In this document: positions 50,374-59,999 of the stretch, piece after piece
How the letters are laid out: each line of letters opens with the position of its first letter
How positions within the stretch are numbered: position 1 is the first letter of the stretch
Source of the DNA: Monoplex corrugatus
Taxonomy: Eukaryota; Mollusca; Gastropoda; Littorinimorpha; Ranellidae
Reading direction: 5' to 3'
DNA: 64,000 bases
Assembly (NCBI GenBank): GCA_030674185.1
Contig: JAPXFY010000015.1
Coordinates: forward strand, 28,952,685-29,016,684
The notes under the pieces: model-generated
Told to the model about the DNA's origin: nothing
The model's database searches: none
The model's input: the letters and a program-made list of their open reading frames with translations, nothing else
Position numbers and translations under genes: made by a program

Positions 50374-53300
50374 CACTGCCTTACAGCTGAGGCAAAATCT
50401 TAGCACTTAGCCTGCTGGCCTGGCACTGCCCTCCCAGCTGCCCCTCGCCTGACCCCGCATTCCTTTCCCCCTTTCGCGTAGGTCACGCTGACTCATGTCA
50501 GTGCCAGCTTCTTTCTGCTCTATTAGAAGTGGCGCTTTGTTGTCTGTGTTCAACAGTGTTTTGCAAAGTTTAACCAGTTTCTACAGATGTGCTGTTTTGT
50601 TCTGCTTAAAGTTTGTTTGTTCTTCTTGACACCTGTGTAAATTTCATATACGTTAATTTTTGTGTCATCTGTGTGTTGGGATTTTGATTCAGGAAGTATT
50701 TCTCGTTTTTACTGCAATGGATAGTGCAGAGAAACACAGTGAAAGAAAGCACTGTGAAAGACTGCATGCACTGTACCGAGTATGTGGTGGTAGATCAAAG
50801 AATCGTGTTTCTGAAGACGACTACGTAAGACTTTGTAAGCATGTTGCCCCAGAGTTAGACAAATTTCATGGTATAAACATTCTATTTGATAGAAATGACG
50901 TTCACTCTGAAACCCTGTGTGTAAAGTGTCACGCTAGGATAAGACAACTGTCACAAAATCCATCATCAACAACCATCCAAAATGCTAAACATGAAATAGA
51001 CGAAGCTTCCGTTCTGTGGAAAGAGTTTGATTCATCAACACGTGAAGAAGACTGTAGTATTTGTTCCAAGTTTCTGCAACAGTGCAAAGGAGGAAGGCCG
51101 AAACGAAAGAAGAGAGGGCGGCCCAAAGTCACACCAGAAAATACAACTTGTGAAACAATATTTACTGCAAGTGATGCTTCGGACTTTGTGCCCGTATCTG
51201 CATCAACCCCAAAGAAAACCACCATGGCTGTGCATAGCCAGACATCACCCTCTCCTCGCAAAGAGAAAACTCCACAAAAGATTGTGACAAGCACGCAAAC
51301 AAAAATACCATCACCACAGAAAAGAGTGTCGCCACAGAAAACAGTGCTAGTTGACACAGCCACATCTCCATTTCATTCAAAATCAAAACAACTTCGTGCA
51401 ACTTCAGATCTATCCCTTCCCCTCACAAGAGAAGAAGAAGAATTTCACACCAAGGTGACCAAATTGAAGACGAACAGTTCAGGTGACAAGAGTCACTGTG
51501 AAATGCAAGACCAAAGGACAGCCACTTGTACTGAAGAAGGTGACGATTCCCAGAAAAACATCAGCTTTGGCCTCTTCACCTACCCGTAAAAAGAGAGTCA
51601 AGCTTATAGAACGCATACGACTGCATGTGTCTGGAAATACAACTGAAAATGAAATAAAACAGCAGAGCTCTGAAATTATCAAAGCAAGCAAAGCGAAAAG
51701 AGAAAAAAGTTATGTCAGCTGCTGGATATAAGCAACCCATGATTTCGTGGCGACAAGGTTCAGCTCTTAGAACAGGCCTGGGACTCAGCTGGTCAAAATA
51801 CAGAAAACAAAGGCAGTTCCTGAAAGCGATAGGTGTGAAAATGGAAGGTGAGAGAGCGGAGAGGTCGTTTCAGGACGATGCCTTGTGCGGAAAAATCACT
51901 GTCACAGAGCAGCTGTTGTGCAATGAAGGCGAGAGAGTTTCAACACCGGTAGGATTTGTGTACGTTTGTCTCAAATTTACTAGATCAGTACGAAGAAGAA
52001 AAGCTACTCACATGGCACGACAATAACATTCCACATGACCAGATATGGGTGAAAGTCGGAGGGGACTATGGTGGTGAAAGTTTCAAGTTTATGCTACAGA
52101 TTGGCAATGTTACCGAAGCAAACTCCAAAAAGAACACTTGTTTGATAACATTTGTCAACTGCAAAGATTCTCACCAAAATCTTGCAAAATTGCTAGGGCC
52201 TTACAAGCAAGAGCTTTCAAGGCTGGATAAAATGCAGTGGAGGGGAAAGAAGATACGAGTTGTTCTTTTTGGGGACTATGATTTTCTTTTGAAGAGTTTT
52301 GGCATTCTGGTGCACAGTCCGTTCATCCATGTTTGTGGTGTAAAATCTCCAAAACACAGATGCAAAAGGCACCAAAAGAACAGCCTGAAGTTCCAAAACG
52401 CAATTTGATCAACATCAAGCGTGATTTTCGACAGTACAAGCTTCATGGCAGTCAGAAGAAGAAAGCAAAGGCCTATAACAATGTTGTCTACACTCCACTG
52501 TTCAACATCCCGCTTTCTCATGTGGCTCTGCCCTACCTCCACATCTTACTGGGTGTCGTGAAGAAACATCACGATCTACTGGAACGGGAATGTCATCTTC
52601 TAGATAAAAGCATTGCTGAGTCCTTGGTAGGAGAAGTTGGTGAAATGAAAGAAAACCCCACATCGTTTGACCAATATGTTAGCCAGCTACAAAGCATCAA
52701 CAAAGAAGAAAAAGAACTCTATAAAGCTGAAACCAGGATGAGTGAAATCTTTGATGAGATATCGAGGAAGGGAGAAAACATGGAACTGAGAAAGAAACAG
52801 GAAAGCACTCAGCTGGAAATCAACCATCTGTATGACAGTGTAGAAGAGAAGAAAACACAACTTCAACAGAAAGATCTACCGTTCAGGTCAGGGCCGGTCA
52901 CCATGAATTTGGACAAAGTGTTGAAAGAGAATAAAATCACAGTGCAAGCCTATCATGGCAGGTCGTTTGTCGGCAATCATTGTCACAAATACCTGCAGTC
53001 ACCAGCTCTTGCAAACATCTGTCAGAGTGTTGTTCACAAAACGTTCGAATGCACTGACTGTCACGAAGTCCACAACAAAGCACACGACCTGGCAGAAAAG
53101 TTTCAAACTTTAAATGAATTGTATGCTGCTGTTCACACACGTATATCACATGCACGTGCTGTCAGAGACACAGACATCTGTCACCTTCAGACAGACATAG
53201 AGAGATACATGCAGTACTTCAGGTCAGAGTTTTGTAACACACTGGTAATACCCAAACAACACATACTGGAAAGTCACTGTATAGACTTTGTGAAAGGATT

Positions 53301-54379
53301 GAAGTTTGGACTGGGGTTTCTGGGTGAACAGGGAGGAGAGGAAACACATGCTTTTGTGAATGAGTTGAAAGTGAGAGTGAGAGGCATCAATGACCCAATG
53401 TAAAAAATCATGGTGCTGATGAAGGAGCAACTGACCATTGTTTCCCCGCGAATCAAAGCCGTCTTGCCAGGTTCTGGGAAGAAACAGTAAGAAATCACCA
53501 CTTAAATTGTTCCTTGTTTTGCCTCAGTGTTACTTCTGTCGGGACAGATGCTGTGTTTTCCTAGAACTCTATTGATTTTCTTCAAAAGAGGCAGAGGTTG
53601 TTTCCATAAATGACCTGATTATGTACAGTGTTACTAAGTGACGGTGTTATTAAAATAATGGACAGGAACCATCCACATTGGTGTACTTTGTAGGCCCTAA
53701 TACTTTTATCTAGCCCATCCCCTCCCCCACTCCCCTCTCCCCATCCGACCTGAATCAGACAGTAGCTGTGTTCAAATACTTCCCGTGTGTATGCAGCCCC
53801 ATATGCAGACTGTGAATGTGTAATCAGAGACTCCTTTACCGTCTACCGCCTGAAGCAAGCCCCTACACTGGAGTACTTTATCTTCACCGCATCGGCAGCA
53901 GCAAAATATAACGGACAAACTGGTTAGTGCTATTGCATGCTGACATACCCGACTTATTCCCAAGCATGCTCTTTTGCCTGTTATAACTGTCAGACTTGAG
54001 TAATCATTGATGGAAAAGGTCGATTTTTGGGTCTTCGTTGAATGTTAACACACATCAACTAAATTTTGGGCTATATTTAAGACACATTTCAAAAAAGCTT
54101 TATAAGACAAACCTTATTGTTCTTGGTATCATTTTAAAGTGTGTTTTAAGCCCCTCTCGTTCCTTATGTTTTTACTGTCCCTACTTAACAGCGACGACTT
54201 CTGTAAGCAGGTAAAACAAGTGTGTACATTTCCCCACTGACAGATATTCCAGAGCGTGGCAGCGCTGTCAGTGAGGGGAGTCTGTTTATCTTCGCTGGCA
54301 GCGCCTTGACCCCCCTCATTAATCACGGGGTCATGCACTTTGGGCCAGCCAGCTAAGTGAACAGTACTGTAAGGTAGTG
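50374..54379 (+). mobile_element. CAC-ended, RAG1/CMC-like DNA transposon (4,006 bp)
   Basis: The terminal inverted repeats are CACTGCCTTACAG (50374-50386) and CACTACCTTACAG (inverted, 54379-54367), 12 of 13 identical. AGGT lies directly outside both (50370-50373 and 54380-54383). Removing the element and one AGGT rejoins the LINE frame as RYTS-PLSTI. A second shared box, CACTTAGC-NN-GCTGGCC, lies at 50404-50420 and, inverted, at 54343-54359. Its spacing from the repeat is 17 nt on the left and 7 nt on the right. A decayed transposase occupies 50717-53403. A 4-bp duplication with CAC ends fits Chapaev/CMC-type elements. The RAG1-like protein also links it to the Transib/RAG group, which usually makes 5-bp duplications. 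Confidence 0.88.
50717..53403 (+). pseudogene. RAG1/CMC-like transposase, frameshifted
   Basis: The start is set at ATG 50717 (MDSAEKHSERKHCERL). Residues 20-80 hold a Cys-rich module (YRVCGG...DRNDVHSETLCVKCHARI) that resembles the N-terminal Cys region of RAG1 and of the molluscan N-RAG-TP elements. Two AT-hook cores (GRPKRKKRGRPK) follow near residue 125. Four frame changes (about 51480, 51715, 51965, 52335) break the frame. Downstream come WVKVGGDYGGESFK (candidate first Asp), VVLFGDYDF (second Asp) followed about 20 residues later by C-x2-C, and PKQHILESH (H-x4-H) followed by GEQGGEETH (candidate Glu). This order matches RAG1 D708-x18-C-x2-C and H-x4-H before E962. No ORF for a RAG2-like partner was seen. 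Family assignment is inference from motif order. Confidence 0.7.
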
Positions 54380-56394
54380 AGGTGTAACGAGTGAAAAGAA
54401 CAGGGCCAAGGACAGATCCTTGTGGAACACCACAGGTCAGGTATGCAGGTTGAGAGTAAGTGCCATTGATGAGAACAGTTTGTTTTCTGTTTGATAGATA
54501 TGAAGTGAACCAGGAGAGAGCAATGTCAGAGATGCCAAAAGTATGATGAAGTCTAGAAAGGAGAATACCATGATCAGTGGTATCAAAGGCTGCAAACAGA
54601 TCAAGGAGTGTGAGGAGAGAGACTTTGCCAGTATCATTTGCAAGGAGGAGATTGTTGAGAATGTGTAGCAAGGCAGTTTCAGTGCTATGGCACTGGCGGT
54701 AGGCTGACTGGAAAGGATTGAGGAGATTGTTGGCAGACAGGTGAGAGTTCAGTTGGTTGAGGACAACTTTTTCAAGCAGTTTTGACAAGAAAGAGAGATT
54801 AGAGATAGGCCGGTAATTTTTGAGTTCATTTGGGTCTAAATTGTATTTCTTGAGGAGAGGGTGAACAATAGCAGACTTGAAAGAATCTGGGACAGTTCCA
54901 GTTTGGAGAGAAGTGTTGATGATGTCAGTGATGAATGGGAGGAGCGTAGGGAGACAGTCAGAGTAGAGAGAACCTGGAAGAGGATCCAGTTCGTAGGTTT
55001 TGAACGACATGGATCTGATTGTGTTGAAAATTTCTTCTTGTGAGACTGGGGTAAAAGTAGTAAGAGGTGTGCCAGAGAAGGAAGGGTCAGGTGGGCATGG
55101 TTGACAGGGTGTCCTGTCAAGCCTGTCACGAAGAGTTTGTATTTTGGTGGTGAAATACTTGGAGAATACAGATGGGAGTTCTTCAATTGTGTGTTTTGTT
55201 GGGAGAGATAAATCTTTTCATGTGCCAAGGAGATGATTCATGGTTGTAAAGAGTTCTTTTGAAGAAGAGGCATTCAGGATTTTGGTTTGGAAATAGCTTG
55301 TTTTTGCAGATGCAATGAGGGTGGATACTTTTGTTTTAGAGGCTTGGAAAAGTTGCCTATGTACAGTGAGTTTGGATTTGCGCCAGCGGCGCTCTGCTCT
55401 GTGGCGGGCACGTTTTGCACAGGCAATCTCATGAGTGAGCCAGGGGGTAGGGGGGCGGTCAGGTAAAAGACGGGTTGTGGCTGGAGCATGAGTGTCCAGA
55501 AGATGGTGGAGAGTAGTATAGAATTCATCGGCAAGGTTATGTAACTTTTCAGAAAGGAGACGGAAGGCATCAGATGAAAATGTGGAGAGGTCGATAGATT
55601 TGAGATTTCGTCGAGTCACTGTGTGTCACTGTCAGTGCTTGTCTCCCATAATTATTAGACTGAAACTTGCATCAAACTACCTCCGTAAATTTTACGTATG
55701 TAGGCACTACAGAAGGCTCCGAGAGCTCTGTAAATTTTACGTTGATGGCACTTAAGAGGTTAAAGTTCCTCTTACCTGTCACTCTCTTTGTTTCTGTCTT
55801 GCTCCTTTGCTTTCTGCCATCTCTTCTGTTCTCATTTTCTTCCTTGCTGGTTCATGCACCTGTATTTTTTTTAAAAGAGCCTTGCCTTTACATAGTTAAT
55901 GTCTGTAATATTGATAATTGGGTACACACTCAGTATATTACTTGCATTTTGATAATTGGGTACACACTCAGTATATTACTTGCATTTTGATAATTGGGTA
56001 CACGCTCAGTGTATTGCTTGCATTTTTTAGCTATAGAAAACATGAACTGCTTTGTGGCAATTTTAGATACTATAAGCCAGGTTTTATTTAGGTTTTGTGT
56101 ATGTAGTTATGTTTATACATTTGTATTTTTTTCTTTTTAATCCTCCTTCTGATGAATTTTTTGTTTTTTCAGTCCCCCTTGTGATGAATTGGGTGGAATA
56201 GCCAACACCAGTGACATATCCTTACATTATTTGCATGAATACATTGATGTGTCTGATTTCCTGGTTTTGGTTTTTCCAGGGTCATTGGTTTGTTTAGATG
56301 TATGTGCTTTCTTCGAGATGGTTATAGTCTTGATAATTGCGCAGAGGAGTTGGCTGGGCTTTAAATACAGATGATGGTGATGATGATGGTGGTG

Positions 56395-56600
56395 CTGGTG
56401 GTAATAACAATAATAAAAACTGATAATAATAATAATGATAATGATAACATAACGTAACGTGACATGACATGATATGATGTGATATGATATGATATGATAT
56501 GATATGATATGATATGATATGATATGAATGAGATATGATATGATATGATATGATATGATATATGATATGATATGATATGATATGATGATGATAGTAATTA
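56395..56600. repeat. (GATAT)n pentanucleotide microsatellite
   Basis: TGATA units pass from ATAATA/TGATAA runs on the left. Confidence 0.95.
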
Positions 56601-56984
56601 TAATGGTAATAATTTTGATGTTTCAAAGTTTATAAATCAACATGCAAAAAAACAGAAATAATTTATCCATTGTAGTTTTGTTTTTAGACGTGTTTAAATT
56701 GTAGACAAGGGAAGTGAGAGTCCTAAGCTCATTGTTTTTAGTTAAAAAAGAAAATTTGCTTTTAAGAGTCATAAGAATTTGGGAAATTGAAGATAAGATA
56801 TTATGTTATTGTGGAAAAAAATCTCAGTTATAATTTTGACCATATCCAAGTATTTTTGGCTCTTGTTTCAATTGGTTGTATTGTTGAGCTGAGTTTTCTA
56901 ATGCTGCCATATGTTTACAGTATGTCTGTTGTCAAACATTTGTAGTATGTGTGTTAACAAAATGTTTTTGTCATGTTAAATCAC

Positions 56985-57780
56985 TAACAGTGTCAGTGCG
57001 ACCATTTTAAATAACGGTGTCAGTGTAATAACATTAAATCACTAACACGGTCAGTGTAATAACATTAAATCACTAACACGGTCAGTGTAATAACATTAGA
57101 TCACTAACACGGTCAGTGTAATAACATTAGATCACTAACACGGTCAGTGTAATAACATTAAATCACTAACACGGTCAGTGTAATAACATTAAATCACTAA
57201 CACGGTCAGTGTAATAACATTAAATCACTAACACGGTCAGTGTAATAACATTAAATCACTAACACAGTCAGTGTAATAACATTAAATCACTAACACGGTC
57301 ATTGTAATAACATTAGATCACTAACACGGTCAGTGTAATAACATTAAATCACTAACACGGTCAGTGTAATAACATTAAATCACTAACATGGTCAGTGTTA
57401 TAATGTTAAATCACTAACAATGTCATTGTGACAATGTTAAAACACTAACAGTGTCACTGTCATAAAATTAAATCACTGACAATTTCGGTGTCATGTTAAT
57501 CACTAACAGTGTCGCTGTCATAATGTTAAATCTCTAATAGTGTCAGTGTGATGACTGTAAGTCACTAAAGTGTCAGTATCATAACATTAAATTACTTACA
57601 GTGTCATTGTGATAATCTTGAATAACTAACAATGTCAGTGTGATGATGTTAAATCACTGACAGTTAAAGTGCCAGCAATTTTAAGTTAAATCACTAACAG
57701 CGTGTGTTAATGTTAAATTACTAACAGTGCCAGTGTAATAATGATGAATTGCTGACAGTGTCAGTATGCTGATGTTGAAC
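56985..57780. repeat. 31-bp minisatellite, regular then degenerate
   Basis: The unit AATCACTAACACGGTCAGTG plus TAATAACATTA is repeated about 13 times almost perfectly (56985-57390), then drifts (57390-57780) up to the acceptor at 57812. It has the same unit length as the GTTAACATTTACAG array at 38.4-48 kb and the same AACATT core, so the two may be descended from one array (inference). Confidence 0.9.
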
Positions 57781-57812
57781 CATTAAATGGTCTCATTGTT
57801 TTGATGTTACAG

Positions 57813-57911
57813 AAAACCAAATGCCATGAAGCAGAAGAATGCCTTCCCTCCTAACTTTATCCACTCTCTGGACTCTACACACATGATGCTGACCGCTCTG
57901 TACTGCATGAA
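57813..57911 (+). CDS. POLRMT: POLRMT exon ([20 protein letters not shown])
   Basis: The acceptor is gatgttacag and the donor gtaggc. It reads [20 protein letters not shown] then [12 protein letters not shown], among the most conserved mitochondrial RNA polymerase blocks. It enters and leaves in phase 2. It follows a 19.4-kb intron packed with minisatellites and nested transposons. Confidence 0.97.
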
Positions 57912-58379
57912 GTAGGCACAGTGCTTTCATTCAAATTGCCTTAACATTGTTTACACCTTGGTGTTATGTTTTTAAGTATAGACGGATAATAGTAAGTTAA
58001 GTATCATAATAGTATTGAAAAATGTCTCAAGTTTATTTCATGGATGCAATGTTAGAATTTTGATTGGAAGGTCTGAATTTAAATCTGTCAGGTAGTGCCT
58101 AAAATAAAGGGTGAGATTTTCCAGTCTTTAAAGTCAACATGACATTGTGTGCAAACCTACAAATGCGTGAACCTCTTTCATGTGTATAGGCTTGTTTAAC
58201 ATCAAATATGCAGGCTATATTTCTTGTAAGCCAAGTCAGTGCGTTGACTATTGGAGGTGGGGGAATGTCCATGCTCAACAAAGGCTCTCTTACCCACAGA
58301 AGAGATTGAATGGAGCTGTCTCCAGATGTTTTCCTCATGGGGAGGGGATGGGATTGGAATGTGCATACTGTTGAGTCTT

Positions 58380-58892
58380 TCTCCAGGTAATTCTTACAAG
58401 AGGTATTGGGGAAACTGTGGAGACACCCCACAGGCAAATGGGTGTCGGACCCATGCTCCCAGGAGTGGAAGATGCAAATGGGACATCCCCTACCCTCCCC
58501 ACAGAAGTGGGGCATGGTGTATTATCCACATGAATGTATGACTTGAGCCTTGTTTCTGTGCATGACTCCCTTTTCCTTTCTGGCAACCAGCAAACACACT
58601 ACATGACCAGGACCTCTTGAAGATCTTGGGGCCACCACCAGGACAACAGCCTAAATGTGACTCATGGGGCGTTATTATCATTACATGGTCCTGCTTTACA
58701 GAATTCAAAGCCAGACTCCACTTCAGCACAATGCCGGCTAGGAGGGATGATTGCCTGGGGCCTCCAGAATGTTGCATGAAGATTGTAGGGTCTTTAAGCC
58801 ACCCTGCTACAACTCCAATCCCTATTGGAGTAATACATGCATTGCTTTTCGATTTGAAGGCTGCTGTCAGGAGAGACCCTGTAGACTCCACT
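58380..58892. repeat. Unclassified dispersed repeat, copy 2 (left part)
   Basis: It shares short blocks with 10640-12300, for example ACAGGCAAATGGGTGTCGGA and CATGACCAGGACC. It is interrupted by the TTAA element 58893-59669 and seems to resume after it (to about 60000). Confidence 0.5.
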
Positions 58893-59669
58893 TTAACTCT
58901 TTGGAGACGTGACAGCGGACATTCCGCTGCAGCTGGTCAAACCATTAGAGACGTGACAGCGGACATTCCGCTGCAGCTGGTCAAACCATTAGAGACGTGA
59001 TAGCGGATATTCCGCTGCGGTTTTTAAAAATAGATGCAAGCCGGTCGCTGGTCTAGGGGAACTAACTACACATATAGGAACACTCTTTGGTATCTTCTGA
59101 AGTGTTTGTTACTTCCCTTGCATCGATTTTATCCCGATTAGTTACAGTTTTTGCCTTTATCCAAACCAACCGGAGTGACCGTCCTTGCACCAAAATGGCG
59201 ACATTTAGGCCTTCTTCTTCTTCTTCAAAGGATCGTCATAATCACTTTGCTGCTTCACCTGTGTGAAAACAAAGCTGTGTTTGTTCTTTTATATCTTCTG
59301 GTCATACCAAGGACTTGTGATTACCTGGATTTCTGGATTACCTGGTCAAGAATGGGTGTTTCACTGACTGTATGTGTTGGATTACTGTCAATCAAAAACT
59401 TCTTTCCCAGAGCCAAAACCCTACCCCATTTCACCTTCTATGAAGGTAAGTAGAATAGATGTATTGTCCTTGTATGTAGCTTCAGCTCAAAGAGCGTAAA
59501 CTGAATTTTACTTTGATATAAAATATGTTCTTGTGCTGTAAAATCTGTATTTTTGAGAATTTTTTGAAAACCCCCCAAAATCGTGCGTCACCAAGGGTTG
59601 TGGCAGGTCCCGTTGATCGCGCCCACAGTGGTTGTGCAAGGCAACTATATTACGTCTTCAAAGAGTTAA
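58893..59669 (+). mobile_element. TTAA-flanked element (family D) with 44-bp tandem repeats
   Basis: TTAA lies at 58893-58896 and 59666-59669, with inverted termini CTCTTTGGAGACGT and CTCTTTGAAGACGT (13 of 14). Just inside the left end, a 44-bp unit starts at 58905, 58949 and 58993, each carrying the hairpin AGCGGACATTCCGCT. ATGGCG at 59194 opens MATFRPSSSSSKDRHNHF. It is a non-autonomous piggyBac-like element (inference). Confidence 0.8.
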
Positions 59670-59999
59670 TGATTTTTGAGCCAGAGCCAGAAGCCTCTTT
59701 TCAGGACACCCGTTGATTCAGGCCCTCAAGAGGCCTCTGCATATAGTGAAAAAGCAGATCTGCCCCTTCCATTGCCCACATCTCTGCAGGTCTGGGGCAC
59801 CCATGAAGCGGTAACCCTGTGATCTGCCCATGACTCAACATCTATGATCCTGTCATAATGACTGATTTTGAACCTGGCCTGTTATATGCAAACATGGTGC
59901 GAGTTGGGTCTTGACAAATGGAATTAGGATACAGTCTGCCCTGGGAGGCCTCAGAGTCCCCCCTCTTGGAACCCCCTGAACCTGACTGTCTCCTTACAG

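Larger units (their letters stand above)
49120..55632 (-). mobile_element. L2/CR1-like LINE, 5'-truncated, split by a DNA transposon
   Basis: The upstream part (54384-55619, minus) holds a linker region and RT fingers/palm: LKNYRPISNLSFLSKLLEKV, then LLDLFAAFDTTDHGILLSRL and GVPQGSVLGPVLFTRYTS. The downstream part (49410-50369, minus) continues in register with PLSTIINSHSIKHHFYADDT, then CNSLLSGLPASTIHILQRIQ and LLAQLHWLLVSKRIQYKLDT. A TGA follows the YGP at 49598, after which AFSVSGPLSWNKLPLSVRQQ continues. The 3' end has GCGCTATATAAAT and a doubled ATATTGTAATT tail. The (CA)n tract at 49193-49344 lies inside its 3' UTR. About 2.5 kb of LINE remains. Confidence 0.9.
48206..55763 (-). mobile_element. 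TTAA element family A, copy 4, interrupted by nested insertions
   Basis: The left half is 48206-49119 (TTAA 48206-48209, then CCCCTTGAGTG) and the right half is 55633-55763 (ending GGCACTTAAGAGG-TTAA at 55760-55763). The junction in the family consensus, ACATCAG-TCAGTGCTT, is split by a minus-strand LINE (49120-55632). A poly-C run of 22 sits at 48627-48648. Confidence 0.85.

Noticed and set aside
56985..57420. Regularly spaced direct repeats resembling a CRISPR array
   Set aside because: There are no unique spacers between units; it is a head-to-tail minisatellite in a eukaryotic intron with no cas genes.
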